Below, in pieces: positions 1 to 7,539 of a DNA stretch of 64,000 bases. Source of the stretch: Paraburkholderia fungorum (GTDB taxonomy: Bacteria; Pseudomonadota; Gammaproteobacteria; Burkholderiales; Burkholderiaceae). The notes below the pieces were generated by a model that worked only from the letters and a program-made list of their open reading frames with translations, made no database searches and had not been told where the DNA came from. The stretch is taken from NCBI RefSeq assembly GCF_003610895.1, contig NZ_MCAS01000023.1, positions 341,732 through 405,731 on the forward strand, read 5' to 3'. Numbering within the stretch: position 1 is the stretch's first letter; every line of letters starts with the position of its first letter. A program made the translations under genes and the position numbers.

Positions 1-313
1 GGCTGACACAGAGGCGATTCGCGAGCAGGTGAATGCTGATTCGCTGGTGTTCTACATGGGGCGGGATAGTGGGCCTGAGATCGCTCAACAATTGATTGAT
101 GGCGGGCGCGATGGCGCGACGCCTGTGGCGATTGTTGAGGCCTGTAGTACGCCTCGTGAGCGGATGCTCACACTTACGCTTTCGGAGCTTGCTTGTGGTG
201 AGGCACAGCAGTGGCTTGATGCTTCGCAGCCGAGTCTTTTGATGATCGGGGAGGCGTTTGCTGCCCGGCAGCGGGTGGGGCGCTCCGCGGATGGGGTTTT
301 AGTCGCGGCTTAA
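1..313 (+). CDS. cobA: Uroporphyrinogen-III C-methyltransferase, C-terminal part (5' truncated by window edge)
   Basis: About 103 residues of an open frame enter from the left edge and stop at 311-313. The residues match the C-terminal end of SAM-dependent uroporphyrinogen-III methyltransferases: 'YMGRDSGPEIAQQLIDGGR', then 'TPVAIVEACSTPRERM' and 'LLMIGEAF'. The family makes precorrin-2, the branch point to siroheme and cobalamin, in the cytoplasm. The facing neighbour across the repeat, at 1427-1807, is a CbiX-type chelatase, which supports a tetrapyrrole role. The N-terminal SAM-binding part lies outside the window, so a CysG-type fusion cannot be excluded. The GTG at position 29 is internal and not a real start. 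Confidence 0.85.
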   Translation, partial: ADTEAIREQVNADSLVFYMGRDSGPEIAQQLIDGGRDGATPVAIVEACSTPRERMLTLTLSELACGEAQQWLDASQPSLLMIGEAFAARQRVGRSADGVLVAA

Positions 314-401
314 GGTTTGGTTTTTTGTTTTTGCCTTCGGCGGTGGTGTTGTCTGTGTTCTGGCTTCTTTGGCCTTTCCTTGATCTGTTTGTCAGCGGCG
401 T

Positions 402-1196
402 TGGCCTTTCCTTGAATTGATATTGGTTTATTAGTGTTGCCCCTGTGCGGGGCGGCACTTACTTTCTTTGCCGCCGCAAAGAAAGATAAGCAAAGAAAGC
501 GGCTCAAACCGCCAGCTCATAAGCGGGTCCCCCGCGCAGCCACGGTAGTGGTGCATCTGGAATCTGTGTTCTCGCACATTCAGCCCTGGTGACAAGGCCA
601 TCATACTTCCGGCGGCGCTGCGCGCGCCGAACGGTTCCTCATAAAACCACCCATTGCGTGTTTGCTCTTGCGGTTTGTCTGGGTCCCTGCACCGTTTTTA
701 TCGCTGCCGTGCGCTCAACTGCAGCCGGGCAGCGAGGGCGCCGCGTCGACATTTCAGGGGTTCGCTCCTAGTTTGCCCAGTTCCCCGGCTAGTCGTTGCA
801 TCGCCGCGGCGGGCACAATTGCGCGCGCTGCAACGTATGCCGTGCACCGCCATTTCATTTCAAGTGGGGGGGCGCCACCGAGTGCGGGAGCATCTCGCCG
901 AGGCGAAGCCGATGGCCCCCGCGACGCGAAACGAAGCCCCAGGTTTCCCTGGCAGACCCGTCCGCGACGCACGCAGTGCGGAGTGGGAGCGGATGAGCCC
1001 TGTGTCACTAAAGCCGAGTGTGCGAGAGCACGGATTCCAGATGCACCACTACCCCCTCCAAGCCAGGGGACCCACTTATGAGCTGGCGGTGTGAGCCGCT
1101 TTCTTTGCTTATCTTTCTTTGCGGCGGCAAAGAAAGTAAGTGCCGCCCCGCACAGGGGCAACGCTAATAGACCAATATCAATTCAAGGAAAGGCCA
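402..1196. repeat. Large palindromic repeat element, copy A (about 180-bp imperfect terminal inverted repeats)
   Basis: The left arm (about 402-577) and right arm (about 1019-1196) are near-perfect reverse complements. Each contains the blocks 'GTTGCCCCTGTGCGGGGCGG', 'CTTTCTTTGCCGCCGCAAAG' and 'CCAGCTCATAAG', then 'GTGGTGCATCTGGAATC'. The arms enclose about 440 bp with no convincing gene. The same element recurs at 48793-49366 with a shorter core. The asymmetric inner blocks (about 578-632 and 895-1018) are also conserved between the copies, so it is more than a simple hairpin. It fills the gap between the convergent cobA and cbiX genes. It could be a non-autonomous mobile element, a bidirectional terminator-like repeat, or a structured RNA locus. 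No transposase is present. Confidence 0.9.
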
Positions 1197-1329
1197 AAGA
1201 GTAAGTGCCGCCCCGCACAGGGGCAACGCTAATAGACCAATAGCAAATCAAGAAAAGGCCAAAGAGTAAGTGCCGCCCTGCACAGGGGCAACACCAATAA
1301 ACCAATAAGAAATCAAGAAAAGGCCAACG
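1135..1329. repeat. Three tandem 65-bp units attached to the right end of palindromic element A
   Basis: The motif 'AGTAAGTGCCGCC' recurs at 1135, 1200 and 1265, giving a 65-bp period. Each unit carries the 'GCACAGGGGCAAC' end of the palindromic element, then 'AATAGACCAAT' or a close variant, then 'AAGAAAAGGCCAA' or a close variant. A decayed fourth unit without the GC-rich head follows at about 1330-1380. The first unit overlaps the right arm, so the tandem array looks like repeated duplication of the element's end. The remaining sequence up to 1426 is G-poor on the top strand and has no gene. Confidence 0.85.
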
Positions 1330-1426
1330 CTATAAAAGCACAGACAAAACAGACCACTGACAAAGCAAGAAAAGGCCAACGCCGAAGACCCCCAACCAAC
1401 CCACAACAAGAGCAAAAAAAACAACC

Positions 1427-1807
1427 TCAACCCTGCCGAAGGCAATACTCAGCCACAGCATCCAGCACAGCTTCATCCTCGCCAACAGCGCCAACACACC
1501 GAATCTCGACAGAAGGATACAACCCACGACACCGTTCAATCAGCGCGGGTAGATCTTTCCTGATATGCCCACCTTGCCCAAAAAACACAGGCACAACAGT
1601 CACAACCGAACATCCGTCGGAGACAAGAGAATCCACCGCAGCAGGCAGATCCGGTTCCATCAACTCAAGAAAAGCCAGCAAAACCGGCCCAGCTTCAGCA
1701 TCGGAACCGCGTGCGGCGCGCACCTTCCCGGCGAGCCTCTCAAACGGCTCGCGCCAGCGCACATCCCTCGCGCCATGCCCGAACAATACCACCCCATGCG
1801 CAGCCAT
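1427..1807 (-). CDS. cbiX: Short-form sirohydrochlorin chelatase (CbiX-type)
   Basis: 126 residues, matching the small single-domain CbiX family that inserts cobalt (or iron, in SirB) into sirohydrochlorin in the cytoplasm. The N-terminal 'LFGHGARD' carries the metal-binding His of the family. 'FFGQGGHIRKDLP' near residue 80 carries the second conserved His, in a GGHxxxDxP setting. The ATG start at 1807 has an AGGAG about 8 nt upstream, which overlaps the end of lptG, 11 bp away. With cobA facing it across the repeat, a cobalamin or siroheme function is likely. Cobalt versus iron preference cannot be read from sequence. Confidence 0.88.
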   Translation of the reverse strand: MAAHGVVLFGHGARDVRWREPFERLAGKVRAARGSDAEAGPVLLAFLELMEPDLPAAVDSLVSDGCSVVTVVPVFFGQGGHIRKDLPALIERCRGLYPSVEIRCVGAVGEDEAVLDAVAEYCLRQG

Positions 1808-1818
1808 AACCCAGGCTC

Positions 1819-2967
1819 CTAATGGCGATCAACCCACTTCAATCCGACCAGACCCAGCACCAGATAAACGAGCCCAGGTGTAGCCGCAGTCAAAGGCGCG
1901 GGCCATGTATTCAACGTGCCGATGTGCGAGAACAGCGTGTTGAACAGCTGGAAACTCATCCCCAGCATAATCCCGCCGAAAACCTTCACGCCGACCACAC
2001 CGGCACGCGTATGCAGATACGCAAACGGCAACGACAGCACCAGCATCACGAACACCGCAAACGGATACAGCAGCTTGCGCCACAACGCTATTTCATAGCG
2101 CTGCGTGTCCTGATGGTTCTCGGTCAAATGCTGGATGTAGCGGAACAGGTTGAACATCGACATCCGATCCGGCGACACAAGCAGCACCGACAGGATCTGC
2201 GGCGTCAGTTCAGAGCGCAGCGAATACTCCGGCAAGGTCACCTGCTTTGCGCGATACACGGGATTCAATGCATCGGCCGGCGTGCCCGGAGGAGGGGGCA
2301 CGTCGATCAGCTGTGTGTCCGTCACGTCGGTCAGTTGCCAATGACCCGGTGGCTGATACGTACCGCTTTTCGCAATCCGCACGTTCGAAAGGCGGAACCT
2401 GGAGTCGAATTCGTAAATCCGCACGTTGCTGATCGTCGCGTCGGGCTTCAGTTCGCCGACGTTCACGAAGCGCGTCACCTGTTCGCCGTCCGCGCGCGCA
2501 GTGAGCGTGTCTTTCACCCAAACGCCCGACTCGAAGTTGCTCGACACCGACGACCCCAGCGCCTCGAGCCGCACGCGTTCCGACAATTGGTCCGTGTACG
2601 GGCCGACCACTTCGCCAATGATGTAAGTCAGGAACACCAGCGGAATGCCGATTTTCATGAGCGAGCGCAGCGCCTGATTGGTGGCGAGGCCTGACACACG
2701 GAAAATCGTGTACTCGGAATTCGCCGCCATTTGCGCGAACACGTAGATCGCGCTGATCAACGCTGCAACCGGAATGATTTCGTAAAAGCGCGACGGGGTT
2801 TGCAGCGCGACGCGCAGCACCGCGTACTGGAGCTTGTAGTTGCCGTGGCCGACGGAGTTCAGTTCGTTGATCAGGTCGAAGAAAAAGAACAGGCCTGAGA
2901 ACGCGAACAGAATAAAGATGAACGTGAGATAGATCTGACGCGCGAAGTATTTTTCATAGATGCGCAT
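1819..2967 (-). CDS. lptG: LPS export permease LptG
   Basis: 382 residues of the YjgP/YjgQ permease family. LptG pairs with LptF in the inner-membrane LptB2FG complex that extracts lipopolysaccharide and feeds it to the LptCADE bridge. The sequence starts 'MRIYEKYFARQIYLTF' and runs into the first membrane helix, 'FILFAFSGLFFFFDLI'. Two more hydrophobic helices follow near residues 55-110. A roughly 200-residue periplasmic beta-jellyroll region comes next, then three C-terminal helices such as 'LLYPFAVFVMLVLSLPFAY'. It starts 3 bp after lptF ends, so the two genes are one transcription unit. Confidence 0.95.
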   Translation of the reverse strand: MRIYEKYFARQIYLTFIFILFAFSGLFFFFDLINELNSVGHGNYKLQYAVLRVALQTPSRFYEIIPVAALISAIYVFAQMAANSEYTIFRVSGLATNQALRSLMKIGIPLVFLTYIIGEVVGPYTDQLSERVRLEALGSSVSSNFESGVWVKDTLTARADGEQVTRFVNVGELKPDATISNVRIYEFDSRFRLSNVRIAKSGTYQPPGHWQLTDVTDTQLIDVPPPPGTPADALNPVYRAKQVTLPEYSLRSELTPQILSVLLVSPDRMSMFNLFRYIQHLTENHQDTQRYEIALWRKLLYPFAVFVMLVLSLPFAYLHTRAGVVGVKVFGGIMLGMSFQLFNTLFSHIGTLNTWPAPLTAATPGLVYLVLGLVGLKWVDRH

Positions 2968-2970
2968 CGG

Positions 2971-4068
2971 TCAGGTCCCCTGTGAACGGCTGAACATTGC
3001 CCGCGTGAAGAGCGGCCGGTTGCGCACGCGCATCCAGAAGATGAACACGACGATCGCCGCCACGATAATGTGCAGTGCCACCAGTCCAACCGCGAACGAC
3101 ATTCTGCCTTGCTCGATCCACGCCTGGACCACGTTCAACAGATTCGAATACGTCAAATAGATCAGGACAGCCATCACCAGGTTGATCGTGCGGCTGCGCC
3201 GCGGGTTCTGATGCGCGAGCGGAATCGCCAGCAGCATCAGGTTGATCGCAATCAGCGGCAGGCCCGCGCGCCACGCGAATTCGGCGAGGTTTTCGTTGGT
3301 CGGGTTGCGCAGGAGCGTGAGCGTGGACAGGCCGGTGGTAGTCGGCGTATTGACAACAGGCTGGCTCTGGATTTTCACGCCGTAGCGCTCGAACTCCATG
3401 ATGCGGAAATCAGGGTGGCCCGGTTCGCCGTCATAGCGGCGCCCGTTTTCCAGCACGACGAAGCGGTCGCCGTTCTTGTGTGTTTCGGTATGGCCGGTTT
3501 TCGACACGATCACGTTGAGCTTGCCGTTTTCCGTGCTGGTCACGAACACGTTTTCGACGCGTGCCTGGTCGGGCGACATCTTCTCGATGAAAAACACCCG
3601 GTGGCTGCTAGCCGATTCGCGGAACTGGCCCGGCGCCAGCAGCGAGACTTCGTCGCGCTGCTGGAAGCGCGCGCGCAGCAGCTTGCTCTGCTGGTTCGAC
3701 CACGGCCAGCCGACGAACACGAAGAACATGATGAGGATGATGATCGGCGTGGCGAAAATGCCGATCGGCTTGATGAAGCGGGTCAGACTGACGCCCGAGG
3801 CGAGCCAGACCACCATCTCGGAGTCTTTGTACCAGCGGGTCAGGACGAACAGAATCGACACGAACAGGGTCGCGACGAGCATGATGGCCAGATAGCCGAT
3901 CACGGTCAGGCCGATCAGGACCAGCACGTCGCGCGGATCGATCTCGCCCGAGGCCGCGAGGCCGACGATGCGGATCATCATCGTCGTCAGCACGAGCGTG
4001 AGGAGAACCATGAACACGGCACCAGCCGTATACGCGAGTTCGCGCTGGAGGGAGCGTTCGAAGATCAT
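2971..4068 (-). CDS. lptF: LPS export permease LptF
   Basis: 365 residues with the same architecture as LptG: N-terminal helices (for example 'AVFMVLLTLVLTTMMIRIV'), a periplasmic domain at about residues 125-255, and C-terminal helices from about 265. The N-terminal 'MIFERSLQRELAYTAGAVF' is typical of LptF. It is first in the lptF-lptG unit and diverges from pepA across 137 bp (4069-4205), the same arrangement as lptFG and pepA in many proteobacteria. The product sits in the inner membrane and works with LptG and the ATPase LptB, which is not in this window. Confidence 0.95.
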   Translation of the reverse strand: MIFERSLQRELAYTAGAVFMVLLTLVLTTMMIRIVGLAASGEIDPRDVLVLIGLTVIGYLAIMLVATLFVSILFVLTRWYKDSEMVVWLASGVSLTRFIKPIGIFATPIIILIMFFVFVGWPWSNQQSKLLRARFQQRDEVSLLAPGQFRESASSHRVFFIEKMSPDQARVENVFVTSTENGKLNVIVSKTGHTETHKNGDRFVVLENGRRYDGEPGHPDFRIMEFERYGVKIQSQPVVNTPTTTGLSTLTLLRNPTNENLAEFAWRAGLPLIAINLMLLAIPLAHQNPRRSRTINLVMAVLIYLTYSNLLNVVQAWIEQGRMSFAVGLVALHIIVAAIVVFIFWMRVRNRPLFTRAMFSRSQGT

Positions 4069-4205
4069 TATTGATGATGGGAGGGGGCGCTCTCAGTGAC
4101 GCACGGGTTGGTTCCCGTCACGCCTCCGGTGCAGCCGCCGCGGGAAAAATAGCGGATAATTGCGGCTTTCATCCTAAGCCCAGACTTTATCCGAGGACAA
4201 GCGCG

Positions 4206-5732
4206 ATGGACTTTAGCATAAAAGCCTGTGATTGGACCAAAGGCTCGTCAAACGGTTTCCTGACCGGGAAATCCGATTGCATCGTAATCGGCGTGTTCGA
4301 GTCGCAAACGCTCTCGGGCGCTGCGCTGGAGATCGACGCGGCCACCAAGGGCCTCCTGACCCGCATCATCAAGGCCGGCGACATGGAAGGCAAGGCCGGC
4401 ACCACGTTGTTCCTGCACGAAGTTTCGGGCATCGGCGCTTCGCGCGTGCTGCTCGTCGGGCTCGGCAAGCAGGATGCTTTCAGCCAGAAAGCCTACGGCG
4501 AAGCCGTGCGGGCTGCCTGGCGCGCACTGCTCGGCACCAAGATCGTCCAGGTCACCTTCACGCTGGCCCAACTGCCGATCCTCGAGCGTTCGGCCGATTG
4601 GGGCGTGCGCGCCGCGATCCTCGCGCTGCGCGAGCTGACCTACAAGTTCACGCAGATGAAGAGCAAGCCGGACAACGCCGCGCGCGCACTCAAGCGCATC
4701 GTGTTCAGCGTCAATACCGGTGACGAGAAGGCCGCCAAGCTCGCGGCCAAGCAGGGTGCCGCGCTTGCCAACGGCATGGATCTGACGCGCGATCTCGGCA
4801 ACCTGCCGAGCAACGTCTGCACGCCGACCTACCTGGCTAACACCGCGAAGAAACTCGCCAAAGACTGGAAGCTGAAGGTCGAAGTGCTCGGCGAGAAGCA
4901 GTGCGAGGCGCTCAAGATGGGTTCGTTCCTGTCGGTCACGGCCGGCTCGGTCGAACCGGCCCAGTTCATCGTGCTGCAGTATCACGGCGGCGCCGCGAAA
5001 GCCGCGCCAGTGGTGCTGGTCGGCAAGGGGGTGACGTTCGACACCGGCGGCATTTCGCTCAAGCCGGGCGAAGGCATGGACGAGATGAAGTACGACATGT
5101 GCGGTGCCGGATCGGTGCTGGGCACGTTGCGCGCCGTCGCCGAAATGGGCCTGAAAATCAACGTGGTCGGCATTATCCCGGCTGTCGAGAACATGCCGTC
5201 GGCCACCGCCACCAAGCCGGGCGACATCGTCACCAGCATGAAGGGCCTGACGATCGAAGTGCTGAACACGGACGCCGAAGGCCGGCTGATCCTGTGCGAC
5301 GCGCTGACCTACGCCGAGCGCTTCAAGCCGGCAGCGGTTATCGACATCGCCACGCTCACGGGCGCCTGCATCATCGCGCTGGGTCACCACAACAGCGGCC
5401 TGTTCTCGAAAGACGACGCGCTGGCGGGCGAGCTGCTCGATGCATCGCGAGAAGCATCCGACCCGGCCTGGCGCATGCCGCTCGACGACGAGTATCAGGA
5501 CCAGCTCAAGTCGAACTTTGCCGACCTGGCCAACATCGGCGGCCGTCCGGCGGGCAGCGTGACGGCGGCGTGCTTCCTGTCGCGCTTCACCGAAGCGTAC
5601 CCGTGGGCGCACCTGGACATCGCCGGCACGGCATGGAAGAGCGGCGCGGCGAAGGGCGCGACCGGCCGTCCGGTACCCTTGCTCGCGCAGTTCCTGATCG
5701 ATCGGGCCGCTGACGGTCGCGTTGCACAATGA
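4206..5732 (+). CDS. pepA: Leucyl aminopeptidase (M17 family)
   Basis: 508 residues; cytosolic hexameric Mn/Zn aminopeptidase that removes N-terminal residues from peptides. The M17 signature 'NTDAEGRL' lies at about residue 355. Other metal and active-site elements are 'VGKGVTFDTGGISLKPG' (with the catalytic Lys) and 'KYDMCGA'. The ATG at 4206 is preceded by a GAGG-type site. The frame is open back to a TTG at 4071, but those residues do not resemble the family N-terminus. In some bacteria PepA also binds DNA; nothing here shows that. Confidence 0.95.
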   Translation: MDFSIKACDWTKGSSNGFLTGKSDCIVIGVFESQTLSGAALEIDAATKGLLTRIIKAGDMEGKAGTTLFLHEVSGIGASRVLLVGLGKQDAFSQKAYGEAVRAAWRALLGTKIVQVTFTLAQLPILERSADWGVRAAILALRELTYKFTQMKSKPDNAARALKRIVFSVNTGDEKAAKLAAKQGAALANGMDLTRDLGNLPSNVCTPTYLANTAKKLAKDWKLKVEVLGEKQCEALKMGSFLSVTAGSVEPAQFIVLQYHGGAAKAAPVVLVGKGVTFDTGGISLKPGEGMDEMKYDMCGAGSVLGTLRAVAEMGLKINVVGIIPAVENMPSATATKPGDIVTSMKGLTIEVLNTDAEGRLILCDALTYAERFKPAAVIDIATLTGACIIALGHHNSGLFSKDDALAGELLDASREASDPAWRMPLDDEYQDQLKSNFADLANIGGRPAGSVTAACFLSRFTEAYPWAHLDIAGTAWKSGAAKGATGRPVPLLAQFLIDRAADGRVAQ

Positions 5733-5784
5733 CGCATTGCAGTAAAGTTGCGGGCGTCGCTGCAGACGCAACGCGGAGCCGCCG

Positions 5785-6201
5785 ATGACGAGAATCGATT
5801 TTCACTCGAACGTCGGCGATTCGCTGCTGTACGCGTGCCGCCTGATCCGCAAGGCGTATCAGGCGGGCCAGCCGACCATTGTGCTGGCTGAGCCCGAGCG
5901 CCTGCGGGCTTTCGATGAGCAGTTGTGGACCTTCTCGCCCCTCGATTTCGTGCCGCACTGCATGGCGGGCACGCCGCTCGCCGCGCAAACACCGATCGTG
6001 CTGGCATCGAATCTCGACGATGTGCCGCACTATCAGGTGCTGCTCAATCTCGGCGCGGCGGTGCCGGCGCAATTCGCGCGTTTTGAAAGATTGCTTGAAG
6101 TGGTCGGTAACGCACACAACGAACTCGCCGCGGGCCGCGAACGCTATCGTTTCTATCGCGATCGCGGCTATGCTTTGAACAACTACAAGCAAGGCAGCTA
6201 G
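5785..6201 (+). CDS. holC: DNA polymerase III chi subunit
   Basis: 138 residues. Chi links the clamp-loader complex to single-stranded-DNA-binding protein. The N-terminal 'MTRIDFHSN' and the central 'PSLDFVPH'-like block (here 'FSPLDFVPHC') with 'PIVLAS' are typical of HolC. The C-terminal 'RYRFYRDRGYALNNYKQG' matches the family's end. It follows pepA by 52 bp, and a pepA-holC pair is common in proteobacteria, so the two are likely co-transcribed. Confidence 0.92.
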   Translation: MTRIDFHSNVGDSLLYACRLIRKAYQAGQPTIVLAEPERLRAFDEQLWTFSPLDFVPHCMAGTPLAAQTPIVLASNLDDVPHYQVLLNLGAAVPAQFARFERLLEVVGNAHNELAAGRERYRFYRDRGYALNNYKQGS

Positions 6202-6294
6202 GCTTCGTTCCGCTCGTGTCGCGTGGTGTTCCGTCGTGTGAATTCGGCGCGTGCGCGGCCTGCTTCCGCTTGAACTCAAACACGGAGAGTGCGC

Positions 6295-6930
6295 GTGTCC
6301 GATCCTAACGACGATAGTTCCATCCCTGTTCTGCACGAGATTCTCGTACCGGGCAAGCCTGCCGAGGCGCGTCACGCGCCGGATAGCGCGGCGGCTCCGG
6401 CTGCGCAGCCGGTATCTGATCCTGATGAGACCACGCAGGAACCTGAGCACAAGCCTGAGCCAGTGCTCGCGCGTGAGGAGCCAACGCTTGCTCCGGAGCA
6501 AGCGCATCCTGCAGACCACGCCCACGCAAAAAAACGCTCGAGGGCGCACCACGCAACCGATCACCGGCACGGGCATGAGCCTGCCGTTGCGCCCTCAGCC
6601 GGTGTTTTCGATCGGGCTGAGCCACATGCGCCGATCGAGACAGGCGCGATCGTGCCGCCGGATATTGCTCACGAGGCGCTCGGGCAGCCGCAGCCGAGTC
6701 TCGATGCGGATCTCGTTGCCGAGCGTCTGCGCGGGCGGTTTACGAGTTTTCTGACGGGCGAGGGGCGCGACATTATCGAAGCACGCTGCCGTGGTGCGTT
6801 GCAGGATCACACGGCGTGGCTCGTCAACCAGATCACGCGCGAGGTGGCGCTGGCTCTGGAGACCGAAATGACCGGCTGGGTAAAGGAAGCGGTCGATCAG
6901 GAACTCGCGCGGCGCTCAAGCGACGCTTGA
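6295..6930 (+). CDS. DUF2486 family protein of unknown function
   Basis: 211 residues using GTG at 6295, which has GGAGAG 5 nt upstream; the other in-frame GTG at 6289 overlaps that site. The first half is low-complexity, rich in Pro, Glu, Ala and His ('HHATDHRHGHEP'). The last 75 residues ('LVAERLRGRFTSFLTGEGR' onward) look folded and helical. I recognise it as the Burkholderiales-restricted DUF2486 type that follows holC. No signal peptide or membrane segment is visible. The function is unknown. A link to the replisome is only suggested by the neighbouring holC. Confidence 0.7.
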   Translation: MSDPNDDSSIPVLHEILVPGKPAEARHAPDSAAAPAAQPVSDPDETTQEPEHKPEPVLAREEPTLAPEQAHPADHAHAKKRSRAHHATDHRHGHEPAVAPSAGVFDRAEPHAPIETGAIVPPDIAHEALGQPQPSLDADLVAERLRGRFTSFLTGEGRDIIEARCRGALQDHTAWLVNQITREVALALETEMTGWVKEAVDQELARRSSDA

Positions 6931-7019
6931 GCATGGCAGGGACGGGGGCGCCTCTTGATTCGGGTGCGCTTGCCGTGGTCACCGGGCCGCGGTCATTCGA
7001 GTCCTCAATCAAGCGTCGA

Positions 7020-7361
7020 TCATTTGAGGGTCATCACCCAACTTGCCAGCGTAGCCGCCTGATCGGGCGTGAGTTGCGTGTTCGCGGGCATTGGCACCCG
7101 GCCCCACACCCCCGTGCTGCCATCCAGAATCTTGCGCTTGAGATAGGTGGCGGCATCTTCGCGACCGGCATATTTGGCGGCGACGTCATGCAGCGCCGGT
7201 CCCATGACCGGACGCGACACCGAGTGGCAACTCATGCAATTTTGCTGCTGGGCAAGCGCGAGACCGGCGGAGGCCTCCGCATGCGCCGCCGGACTGCTGG
7301 CGCTTAACATCGCGCCCAGCACGCCGGCTGCTGCAAGCGCCGCATACGACATTGATTTCAT
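7020..7361 (-). CDS. Periplasmic monohaem cytochrome c (c551/c8-like)
   Basis: 113 residues. A signal peptide is clear: a Lys near the N-terminus, a hydrophobic run, and cleavage near 'SPAAHAEA'. A single haem-binding motif 'CMSCH' lies near residue 43, and 'VPMPANTQL' supplies the distal Met ligand. The size and spacing fit class I cytochromes of the c551 type, which shuttle electrons in the periplasm. A TATAAT box lies at 7404-7409, about 42 nt upstream of the ATG. The specific redox partner cannot be inferred from the neighbours. Confidence 0.88.
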   Translation of the reverse strand: MKSMSYAALAAAGVLGAMLSASSPAAHAEASAGLALAQQQNCMSCHSVSRPVMGPALHDVAAKYAGREDAATYLKRKILDGSTGVWGRVPMPANTQLTPDQAATLASWVMTLK

Positions 7362-7403
7362 TCTGGTCTCCGTCGGTGCAGGTGCCCGACTCGTGGTGCA
7401 CGC

Positions 7404-7409
7404 ATTATA
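7404..7409 (-). promoter_or_regulatory. Consensus -10 box for the cytochrome c gene
   Basis: A perfect TATAAT on the minus strand lies about 42 nt before the cytochrome start at 7361. It abuts the hairpin at 7415-7446. No good -35 is visible at the expected distance. Confidence 0.45.
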
Positions 7410-7411
7410 AA

Positions 7412-7446
7412 AGGAAAGGGGCGCACGGTTTTCCGTACGCCCCTTT
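7412..7446 (-). terminator. Rho-independent terminator of ilvD
   Basis: 14-bp stem (7415-7428 with 7433-7446, one mismatch) around a TTTT loop. Read on the minus strand it is followed by CCTTTTATAAT. It lies about 95 bp past the ilvD stop and overlaps the cytochrome c promoter region. Confidence 0.75.
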
Positions 7447-7539
7447 GCGCTTTTTCGTAACCTGGGCAGCTTAAGCAGTATCGAGCGCTGCTCCCTGATT
7501 AGCGCAGCGAGCCACGACTTGCGTGTGCCCGATGCGCGC

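Noticed and set aside
589..1161. Several overlapping 60-146 codon frames inside palindromic element A
   Set aside because: Frames differ between copies A and B, no ribosome-binding sites, no domain; explained by the repeat.
4248..5771. 507-residue open frame antisense to pepA
   Set aside because: A shadow of high-GC codon use; low-complexity Arg/Gln/His-rich, no domain, wholly covered by pepA.
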